DNA from: Trebonia sp.
Lineage (GTDB): Bacteria; Actinomycetota; Actinomycetes; Streptosporangiales; Streptosporangiaceae
Reading direction: 5' to 3'
Assembly (NCBI GenBank): GCA_030038035.1
Contig: JASHPP010000167.1
Coordinates: 1-6,999 of the forward strand
Length of the DNA: 6,999 nucleotides
The notes under the pieces were generated by a model. It made no database searches. It was not told where the DNA came from and saw nothing but the letters and a program-made list of their open reading frames with translations. Position numbers and translations under genes: made by a program. Every line of letters starts with the position of its first letter. Within the stretch, counting starts at the first letter, position 1. Below, piece after piece: positions 1-4,385 of this stretch.

Positions 1-366
1 GGCCAGCCCGCCGGACGGGATCAGCGCCCCGGACGACGGGCCGCGCTCGTGCGGGACGTCGTCCAGCAGCAGCCGGGCGCTTGGCCGGCCTGCGGCCGCG
101 AACCGTCCGGCGAGCACCTTCTGCGACGCGGCGAGCAGCGTCACCGCGAACCGCAGCGCGGGCAGCGACGGCCTGCTGAGCACTTCCGCCGGATACCCGT
201 CGGCGATGAGCGACACGAGCACGAGCGGCGGGTCGAGCGACACCGGGCAGAACGCGCTGACCGTGGTGCCGACGTCGTCGCGCCCGTCGGCGATCGTGAC
301 CAGCGTGACGCCCGCCGCCCACGCCGACAGCGCGCTGGCAAGCTGCCCGGTCGCCGTGCCGCTCAC
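1..366 (-). CDS. Flavin reductase domain protein, N-terminal part (cut by left edge)
   Basis: Reading the minus strand from 366 to 1 gives 122 codons without a stop. The translation matches the flavin-reductase-like (FMN-binding split barrel, HpaC/DIM6-NTAB) family. Residues 19-28 carry GVTLVTIADG. Residues 33-52 carry the family signature GTTVSAFCPVSLDPPLVLVS, which in relatives lines the flavin pocket. Residues 73-90 carry FAVTLLAASQKVLAGRFA, where relatives have FAVNxLAxxQxxLAxxFA. Such proteins bind FMN or FAD and usually reduce it with NAD(P)H for a partner monooxygenase; no partner is visible here. I chose GTG at 366-364 because no in-frame ATG lies nearby, the family homology starts about 15 residues later, and AGGG sits 5 bases upstream as a weak ribosome binding site. 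The family is usually about 160 residues, so roughly 40 are missing past the edge. It lies 67 bp downstream of sppA on the same strand and may be cotranscribed. The fold assignment is firm; the substrate is unknown. Confidence 0.85.
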   Translation of the reverse strand, partial: MSGTATGQLASALSAWAAGVTLVTIADGRDDVGTTVSAFCPVSLDPPLVLVSLIADGYPAEVLSRPSLPALRFAVTLLAASQKVLAGRFAAAGRPSARLLLDDVPHERGPSSGALIPSGGLA

Positions 367-433
367 CCGCGCCCTGGGTCCCGTCCAGGCCGTCGGCCAG
401 CCGTCGGCATGGCAGGCGCCACGGTCCGTTCGG

Positions 434-2239
434 TCAACTGATGTGCCAGCTGCCGGGCAGCGTCAGCGGTCCGTACGGCGGCAGGCCGGCGCGGGCCGCG
501 AACTCCCACGCCGGACCCCAGCCCTCGGCGAACAGCGCCGCGAGCGCGCTGACCCCGACCGCGCCAAGCCCGTCGGCGCGCAGCCGGGGGAGCGCGGCGG
601 GGCGGACCTCGCTGGATTCGGCGGGGCGCAGCTGGTCAAGCGGGCTGTGCCGCGGGTACACCCGCACCGGCGCCCCGGCCGGCAGCCCGCCGCGCGTGCG
701 CGCGATGGCTATCGCGTCGTGCAGCCCGCCCGTCTCGTCCGCTAGCCCGCTGGCCACCGCGTCGGCGCCGGTCCACACCCGGCCCCTGGCGAGCTCGTGC
801 ACGCGGTCGATGGACAAGCGCCGGCCGTCGGCCACCTTCTGCGTGAAGTCCGCGTATATCGCGTCGAGCCAGGTGTTGATCCGCTCCCACTCCGCCTCGG
901 AGAAGGGCCGCGAGGACGAGAACATCGTGGCGTTCTCGCCTGCTGCCACGGTGTCCGTGTTCACCCCGGCCCGCCCGAACATCTCCCGCAGCACCGGCTT
1001 GCCGAGAATCACCCCGATCGAGCCGGTGATCGTGCCGGGCTGTGCGACGATCACGTCGGCCGGGGCCGAGATGAAATATCCGCCGGACGCGGCCACGTCG
1101 CCCATCGACACGACGACGGGCGTGCCGCCCGCGCGGACCCGGACGACCTCGCGCCAGATCACGTCCGACGCCGTGTAGGACCCCCCGGGACTGTTCACCC
1201 GCAGCACGACCGCGCGCGCCCGCTCGTCGCCGCCGGCGGCGCGCAGCGCGGCGGCGACCGTGTCCGAGCCCATGCTGCCCCCGCCCGCCGGCCCCCGGCC
1301 GCTGCGCCCGTGCCGGATCCCGCCGTGCGCGTAGATCACCGCCACGAACCGCTCGTGCGGCGCCCTCGGCAGGCGGCGCGACAGGTCGGCAAGCACGTGC
1401 GAGCGCTGGTACCGCTGCAGGTACAGCAGGGTCGCGTCCAGGCCGGCCTCCTTGTGCAGCCGGTCGTACACCTCGTCCCGGTAGGCCAGCCCGTCGACCA
1501 GCCCCTCCGCGAGCGCCTGCTGGGCGAGGAACGGGCCGCGGTCGAGAAGGCCGCGCGCCTCCTCGGGGGTCTTGCCCCTGCCTTCGGCGATCGCCGCGGT
1601 GAGCTGCTCGGCGACCGACTCGGTCAGCCGCTGCGCCGCCTCGCGAGCCGGACCGGTGAACCCGGTCTCGGTCAGCTGGTCGGCGGCCGACTTGTACTCG
1701 TGCCGCTTGGCGCTCTGGAAGTCGATGCCGAGCTTGGCAAGCGCGTCGTGCAGGAAGACCTGCTCGACCGCCACCCCGGTGAGGCCGAGCGTGCCAGAGG
1801 GCTGCAGGTAGATCCGGTCGAAGCCGGTGGCCAGGTAGTACGGCAGGTTCCCGCGGACGAACTCGCCGAAGCTCTCGGCCCAGGCGACCGTGAGCTTGCC
1901 CGACATCCTGAAGTCCCGCACCGCGCCGCGCAGCTCCTGGATCGTCGCGAGCCCGATCCTGCCGCCGCCCACCTTGACCACGAGCGCGCGCACCCGGTCG
2001 TCCTGGCTGGCCCGCCGCAGGCCTTCGAGCAGGTCGGGCAGGCGCGTCCGGCGCAGCGTCAGCAATGCCGACACCGGATCCTGCGGCGGCTCTTCCGCGA
2101 TGCCGTCGGTCAGGTCGAGCTCAAGGATGAACGGGCCGGTCCTGCGCTGCCGCAGCCTGGTGACCTGCCCGGTGAGCTGGCTTGCCAGCGTCCCTCCTGA
2201 CGGCCCCGCCGTTACCGCGGCGAGCTTCGCGTCTGCCAT
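434..2239 (-). CDS. sppA: Signal peptide peptidase SppA (protease IV, 67K type, family S49)
   Basis: A complete 601-residue protein with the tandem S49 layout of the long SppA class. The N-terminal copy (about 85-245) supplies the general base, K183 in HEYKSAADQ, equivalent to E. coli K209. The C-terminal copy (about 297-515) supplies the nucleophile, S385 in GDVAASGGYFIS, equivalent to E. coli S409. It also has VNSPGGSYTASDV (348-360) and GTITGSIGV (402-410). Both halves of the Ser-Lys dyad are therefore intact, so an active serine peptidase is expected; the family degrades cleaved signal peptides and other membrane-associated peptides. Unlike E. coli SppA there is no hydrophobic anchor near the N-terminus (residues 1-35 are polar and Arg/Gln-rich), so it looks cytosolic or peripherally membrane bound; my recollection is that mycobacterial homologues also lack an anchor. 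A Gly-rich loop (312-325) precedes the second catalytic domain. The ATG at 2239-2237 has no Shine-Dalgarno but sits six bases after TAAGCT, which suggests a leaderless message. Confidence 0.95.
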   Translation of the reverse strand: MADAKLAAVTAGPSGGTLASQLTGQVTRLRQRRTGPFILELDLTDGIAEEPPQDPVSALLTLRRTRLPDLLEGLRRASQDDRVRALVVKVGGGRIGLATIQELRGAVRDFRMSGKLTVAWAESFGEFVRGNLPYYLATGFDRIYLQPSGTLGLTGVAVEQVFLHDALAKLGIDFQSAKRHEYKSAADQLTETGFTGPAREAAQRLTESVAEQLTAAIAEGRGKTPEEARGLLDRGPFLAQQALAEGLVDGLAYRDEVYDRLHKEAGLDATLLYLQRYQRSHVLADLSRRLPRAPHERFVAVIYAHGGIRHGRSGRGPAGGGSMGSDTVAAALRAAGGDERARAVVLRVNSPGGSYTASDVIWREVVRVRAGGTPVVVSMGDVAASGGYFISAPADVIVAQPGTITGSIGVILGKPVLREMFGRAGVNTDTVAAGENATMFSSSRPFSEAEWERINTWLDAIYADFTQKVADGRRLSIDRVHELARGRVWTGADAVASGLADETGGLHDAIAIARTRGGLPAGAPVRVYPRHSPLDQLRPAESSEVRPAALPRLRADGLGAVGVSALAALFAEGWGPAWEFAARAGLPPYGPLTLPGSWHIS

Positions 2240-2251
2240 GCGGTCAGCTTA
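2240..2251 (-). promoter_or_regulatory. Candidate -10 element giving a leaderless sppA transcript
   Basis: On the minus strand TAAGCT (2251-2246) is followed by six bases and then the sppA ATG. That is the actinobacterial leaderless arrangement TANNNT-N6-start, with the first base of the start codon as +1. No Shine-Dalgarno sequence precedes the ATG, which agrees. The -35 is poor: ATGACG lies 15 bases upstream of the -10 and matches TTGACA at four of six positions. Confidence 0.4.
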
Positions 2252-2270
2252 CGCGTGGTGGAGGATCGTC

Positions 2271-2281
2271 ATTTATATGGT
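2271..2281 (+). promoter_or_regulatory. AT-rich tract in divergent intergenic region, possible -10 for the plus-strand cluster
   Basis: ATTTATATGGT is the most AT-rich stretch in this part of the window and lies between divergently transcribed genes. TATGGT (2276-2281) fits the actinobacterial -10 consensus TANNNT and would place a start site near 2288, giving a leader of roughly 34 bases before the GTG at 2322. I see no good -35. The call rests on composition and position only. Confidence 0.3.
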
Positions 2282-2321
2282 CCGAACGCAAGCCGGCTGG
2301 TTTGCGCCGACGGGAAAGCGG

Positions 2322-2819
2322 GTGACTGCGATCGGCCAGGACCGTGCTCGTCTTCCGCTCGCCGTCACCGTCGTGGTCGACGTGGCCAACGTGATGGGTG
2401 CGCGGGCCGACGGCTGGTGGCGGGACCGGGCCGGCGCCGCACTGCGGCTGTGGCAGCAGGTCGGGGCGCTGGCCGCCCGGGGGGTTCCGGCGGACCGGAT
2501 GCCCGCCGGCCTGCCCGCCCCCGACGCGTGGGTGCTCGTCCTGGAGGGGCGCGCGCGGGGCGCCGCCGCCGGGGGCGGCCTGGCCGGCGACGTGGGCGAC
2601 GCCGGGGGCGCCGGGGGCGCCGGGGGCCGCGACGTGGCCGGGGTCGGTGTGGTGACGGCTCCCGGTTCCGGCGACGACGCGATCGTCTCGCAGGCCGCGC
2701 AGGTCATCGCGCTCGGCGGGTCGTGCCTGGTGGTGACGGCGGACCGGGAGCTGCGGCGGCGCTGCGCGGACGCGGGCGCCGCCGTAACAGGCCCCGGATG
2801 GCTCCTCGGGCTGTTGTGA
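2322..2819 (+). CDS. Predicted PIN/NYN-like nuclease-fold protein (often labelled 'NTP pyrophosphohydrolase' in actinobacteria)
   Basis: A 165-residue protein that resembles a conserved actinobacterial family I recognise from its opening VVVDVANVMGARADGWWRDR (17-36), but whose function is not established. The N-terminal beta-strand ending in Asp (D20) with Asn at N23, the GSGDD motif (115-119), VVTADRELRRR (137-147) and the closing GPGWLL (157-162) are arranged like the acidic residues of PIN/NYN-domain RNases, with D20, D118/D119 and D141 as likely metal ligands. The common database label 'NTP pyrophosphohydrolase' has no support in these motifs. A Gly/Ala-rich insert (80-103) interrupts the fold and contains three 9-bp repeats. 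The start is uncertain. GTG at 2322 leaves a family-like short lead of about 15 residues before the first strand. An in-frame ATG at 2277 would add 15 residues and has GGAGG 12 bases upstream, but it overlaps the AT-rich promoter-like tract. It heads a three-gene plus-strand run. Confidence 0.72.
   Translation: MTAIGQDRARLPLAVTVVVDVANVMGARADGWWRDRAGAALRLWQQVGALAARGVPADRMPAGLPAPDAWVLVLEGRARGAAAGGGLAGDVGDAGGAGGAGGRDVAGVGVVTAPGSGDDAIVSQAAQVIALGGSCLVVTADRELRRRCADAGAAVTGPGWLLGLL
2601..2627 (+). repeat. Three perfect tandem copies of a 9-bp unit (GCCGGGGGC), in frame
   Basis: GCCGGGGGC occurs three times back to back at 2601, 2610 and 2619, and each copy encodes Ala-Gly-Gly. It lies in the Gly-rich insert of the PIN/NYN-like gene, where a length change by whole units would keep the frame. 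It looks like slippage-prone low-complexity sequence, not a functional element. Confidence 0.85.
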
Positions 2820-2821
2820 GC

Positions 2822-2841
2822 GGGTAGCCTGGGTGTTACCC
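2822..2841 (+). other. Short inverted repeat between the PIN/NYN-like gene and the small membrane protein gene
   Basis: GGGTA (2822-2826) and TACCC (2837-2841) are perfect complements, extendable by a G-U and a C-G pair to a 7-bp stem with a 6-base loop. It begins three bases after the upstream stop codon. There is no following T-run, so an intrinsic terminator is doubtful. TAGCCT (2825-2830) inside it also fits a TANNNT -10, so the site could instead start transcription of the next gene. I cannot choose between these. Confidence 0.3.
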
Positions 2842-2887
2842 CCAAGGCCTGAAGCGCACGACGTGTTTGTCCTGTCCGCCACCGACC

Positions 2888-2892
2888 GGAGG
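2888..2892 (+). promoter_or_regulatory. Ribosome binding site GGAGG that decides the start of the small membrane protein
   Basis: GGAGG lies 9 bases before the ATG at 2902 and only 3 bases before the in-frame ATG at 2896. The spacing favours 2902. A further in-frame GTG at 2833 has no such site and would place a polar stretch in front of the membrane segment. Confidence 0.6.
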
Positions 2893-2901
2893 CTGATGCG
2901 C

Positions 2902-3147
2902 ATGGACGTGATCTTCGTTGTGGCGATTGCCCTTGTCGCCGGGGTGCTCTTCCTCCTGGACCGCATGCTCAGGGCGATACACGAGGGCCGCAGGCGCCGC
3001 GTCGCGGGCAGCAGGCTGGCCGCCGCGGCCGCGCGGGCCGAGGTGGAGGCCGCGCAGCGCAAGGCGGCGGCCGACAAGAGCGCCGCGCTGACCGCGGTGC
3101 TGCCGGCGATAGGCCAGGAAGACCGGGGTCCGCGCCGCGTCGCGTGA
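2902..3147 (+). CDS. Small single-pass membrane protein of unknown function
   Basis: I do not recognise a named family. The 81-residue product starts almost directly with a hydrophobic segment (residues 3-19, VIFVVAIALVAGVLFLL), followed by a strongly basic patch HEGRRRR (27-33). After that comes a long Ala-rich charged stretch (34-60) with the composition of an amphipathic helix or short coiled coil. By the positive-inside rule the C-terminal part faces the cytoplasm, leaving almost nothing outside. Third codon positions are almost all G or C, and GGAGG sits at proper spacing, so it is likely a real gene despite its size. It sits 82 bp after the PIN/NYN-like gene and 30 bp before the metallophosphoesterase gene on the same strand, so cotranscription with the latter is likely. 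The ATG at 2896 would add two residues. Confidence 0.75.
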   Translation: MDVIFVVAIALVAGVLFLLDRMLRAIHEGRRRRVAGSRLAAAAARAEVEAAQRKAAADKSAALTAVLPAIGQEDRGPRRVA

Positions 3148-3177
3148 CCGTGACCGTGACCAGGAGGGGAGCCCGGC

Positions 3178-3669
3178 ATGCGCGTAGTGGTCCTGTCGGA
3201 CACGCACGCGCCGCGGCGCTGGAAGTCCTGCCCGCCTGCCGTCGCGTCCCTGCTGCGCGGCGCGGACCTGATCCTGCACGCAGGCGACGTCTGCACGGCG
3301 GCCGTGCTCGATGAGCTCGCCGGGTACGCCCCGGTGACCGCGGTCGCCGGCAACAACGACGGCCCGGACGTCGCCGCCTGGGGCGCGGCGGAGACCGCCG
3401 CGCTGACGGTCGAGGGCCTGCGTGTCGCGATGATCCACGACAGCGGCCCCCCGCCCGGGCGGCTGCCCCGCATGCGCGCCCGGTTCCCGGCCGCTGACCT
3501 GGTGGTCTTCGGGCACTCGCACGTCCCGCTCGACGCCGCGGGCGACGGCTTGCGGATCTTCAACCCGGGCTCGCCCACCGACCGGCGCCGGCAGCCGCAC
3601 GGCACGTTTGGCGTGCTCCGCGTCGAGGGCGCCGCGCTCGTCGAAGCGCGCATCGTCGAGGTCACCTGA
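3178..3669 (+). CDS. YfcE/MJ0936-family metallophosphoesterase (predicted phosphodiesterase)
   Basis: A complete 163-residue calcineurin-like phosphoesterase of the small YfcE/MJ0936 class, about the family length. The metal-binding motifs appear in order: SDTH (D8, H10), HAGD (D37, the bridging ligand), AGNND (N59), IHDSG (H87) and GHSH (H113, H115), followed by NPGSPTDRR (129-137), typical of the class. These residues bind two divalent metals, usually Mn2+ or Ni2+, and hydrolyse phosphodiester bonds in model substrates; the physiological substrate is generally unknown. There is no signal peptide, so it is cytosolic. The ATG at 3178 is supported by a strong site, AGGAGGGGA (3162-3170), 7 bases upstream. 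The gene follows the small membrane protein by 30 bp, in which TGACC(G) is repeated three times just after the upstream stop. It converges on the nitroreductase gene. The family call is very secure; the substrate is not. Confidence 0.93.
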   Translation: MRVVVLSDTHAPRRWKSCPPAVASLLRGADLILHAGDVCTAAVLDELAGYAPVTAVAGNNDGPDVAAWGAAETAALTVEGLRVAMIHDSGPPPGRLPRMRARFPAADLVVFGHSHVPLDAAGDGLRIFNPGSPTDRRRQPHGTFGVLRVEGAALVEARIVEVT

Positions 3670-3680
3670 CGAGCCGCGGG

Positions 3681-4196
3681 TCACCACCGGTCGCGGTGGA
3701 CGACCTCGCCGAAGGGGCGGCGGTCGGGGTGGCGGATCAGCGTGAGCGGCCGGTCCGCCGGGTAGCCGAGCGAGATCAGGTAGGCGCAGAACCTGTCCTC
3801 GGGGAAGCCGAGCAGGCCGCGCGCCATGTCCTGGTCGGCGACGCCCGCGTGGCCGCTGCCGATGCCGAGGCTGGCCGCGGCGAGCATGATGCTCATCGTG
3901 GCCTGGCCGAGGTCGTACTGGACTCGGTCGCGCTGCCGGTCGTCCGCCGGCGCGGCCGCGATCAGCGCGATCGCGGCTGCCGCGTGCGCCACGTGGCCCG
4001 CGCCCCGCCATACGTGCGCGAGCTGCAGCAGCTGCTCGCGCTCGCGGACCAGGATGAAGTCCCACGGCTGCCAGTTCTGCGACGACGGCGCCCGGCGGCC
4101 GGACTCGAGGATCTCGTCAAGGTGATCGTCGGCGATCGGCCGGTCCTCGAACGAGCGCACGTTGCGCCGCGACCTGATCGCCTCCCACGTCTGCAC
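3681..4196 (-). CDS. Nitroreductase family protein (FMN-dependent oxidoreductase)
   Basis: A 171-residue protein with the nitroreductase fold from end to end. It opens TWEAIRSRRNVRSFEDRPI (3-21), in which the Arg cluster binds the FMN phosphate. It continues APSSQNWQPWDFILV (36-50), a core FMN-binding and dimer segment, then the helix YDLGQATMSIMLAAASLGIGSG (94-115), then ISLGYPADRP (141-150), and ends RRPFGEVVHRDRW. Such enzymes are FMN-containing homodimers that use NAD(P)H to reduce nitroaromatics, quinones, enones or flavins; the substrate cannot be read from sequence. I place the start at GTG 4196-4194, not at the in-frame ATG at 4292. Family homology begins at once, the 32 extra residues look nothing like the family, and TACGCT ends exactly six bases before the GTG with CGGACA 18 bases further upstream. 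Its 3' end faces the metallophosphoesterase gene, with 11 bp between stop codons. Confidence 0.9.
   Translation of the reverse strand: MQTWEAIRSRRNVRSFEDRPIADDHLDEILESGRRAPSSQNWQPWDFILVREREQLLQLAHVWRGAGHVAHAAAAIALIAAAPADDRQRDRVQYDLGQATMSIMLAAASLGIGSGHAGVADQDMARGLLGFPEDRFCAYLISLGYPADRPLTLIRHPDRRPFGEVVHRDRW
3684..3699. terminator. Perfect 6-bp hairpin at the junction of two convergent genes, weak terminator candidate
   Basis: CCACCG (3684-3689), loop GTCG, CGGTGG (3694-3699). The hairpin lies over the last codons of the nitroreductase gene and begins 15 bases after the metallophosphoesterase stop, so plus-strand transcripts of the latter would form it in their 3' end. There is no T-run on either side, which weakens the case for an intrinsic terminator, although actinobacterial terminators often lack one. 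Confidence 0.3.
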
Positions 4197-4202
4197 AGCG
4201 CC

Positions 4203-4232
4203 AGCGTAGCCGACACGTTTCGACGATGTCCG
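4203..4232 (-). promoter_or_regulatory. Candidate promoter for a leaderless nitroreductase transcript
   Basis: On the minus strand CGGACA (4232-4227, four of six matches to TTGACA) is followed by an 18-base spacer, then TACGCT (4208-4203, fits TANNNT), then six bases and the GTG start. No Shine-Dalgarno sequence precedes the GTG. The spacing puts +1 on the first base of the start codon. GACA (4212-4215) and TGTC (4227-4230) form an inverted repeat with an 11-base gap across the spacer, where a repressor could bind. Confidence 0.5.
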
Positions 4233-4308
4233 CCCCGCCAGCGATCTCGAACACTGAGACGGTTTCGCCCACATAGGATACGAAACGCACATCGTGCCGT
4301 CCGTTTTG
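4216..4308. promoter_or_regulatory. Recurring CGTTTCG-like heptamer upstream of the nitroreductase gene
   Basis: CGTTTCG at 4216-4222, GGTTTCG at 4261-4267, CGAAACG (the reverse complement) at 4281-4287 and CGTTTTG at 4302-4308. The first is in the promoter spacer and the others lie upstream, with centre-to-centre steps of 45, 20 and 21 bases, the last two near two helical turns. A multi-site operator is possible, but short motifs in an AT-richer intergenic stretch recur by chance, so this is a weak call. Confidence 0.25.
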
Positions 4309-4340
4309 CGGCTTATGTCCGTGCGTCTTGTATCCCCTGT
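4271..4340. repeat. 70-bp imperfect palindrome in the nitroreductase-glgB intergenic region
   Basis: The 20-bp arms 4271-4290 and 4321-4340 are inverted copies at 16 of 20 positions; GGATAC/GTATCC (4276-4281 and 4330-4335) and ACGCAC/GTGCGT (4285-4290 and 4321-4326) are perfect blocks. Inside the 30-base loop, GCCG (4296-4299) pairs with CGGC (4309-4312). ACAT (4289-4292) can pair with ATGT (4315-4318), sharing two bases with the outer arm. As RNA from either strand it would make one long interrupted stem, with mismatches that partly become G-U. No T-run follows on either side. It is noticeably less GC-rich than the flanking genes. It could be a structured RNA or 3' UTR, a two-site operator (50 bp between arm centres) or a degraded palindromic repeat. 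Confidence 0.6.
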
Positions 4341-4364
4341 CGGCCGGAGGCGCCCCAGACACGC

Positions 4365-4385
4365 CGGGCATGGGCGGGTTGCCCG
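4365..4385 (-). terminator. Hairpin immediately after the glgB stop codon, possible terminator
   Basis: CGGGCA (4365-4370) and TGCCCG (4380-4385) form a perfect 6-bp stem with a 9-base loop. It starts at the base directly after the glgB stop codon in the direction of transcription. No T-run follows, so termination or 3'-end protection of the message is inferred from position and stem strength only. Confidence 0.38.

Noticed and set aside
367..433. Possible terminator between sppA and the flavin reductase gene
   Set aside because: Only a 4-bp GGCC stem with a 3-base loop and a direct repeat CCGACGG are visible; this is too weak to call.
797..2200. 467-codon plus-strand open frame opposite sppA
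   Set aside because: It is the antisense shadow of a clearly conserved sppA; the translation is His/Arg/Val-rich low-complexity sequence typical of high-GC antisense frames.
3145..3161. TGACC(G) repeated three times after the small membrane protein stop
   Set aside because: It is a short 6-bp repeat in a 30-bp gap, best explained by slippage; no recognisable operator or function.
2244..3665. 473-codon minus-strand open frame
   Set aside because: It runs antisense through three plus-strand genes with recognisable motifs and ribosome sites, and its product is Ser/Arg/Ala-rich with no family likeness.
2836..4065. 409-codon minus-strand open frame
   Set aside because: It overlaps the nitroreductase gene in another frame and the metallophosphoesterase gene on the other strand; the composition is almost only Arg, Gly, Ala and Pro.
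4236..4256. tRNA T-loop-like GTTCGAGATC on the minus strand
   Set aside because: No acceptor, D or anticodon stem can be built around it; the resemblance is limited to one short stretch.
4197..4292. N-terminal extension of the nitroreductase to ATG 4292
   Set aside because: The extra 32 residues do not resemble the family, include Cys/Ser-rich sequence, and would overlap a well-formed leaderless promoter.
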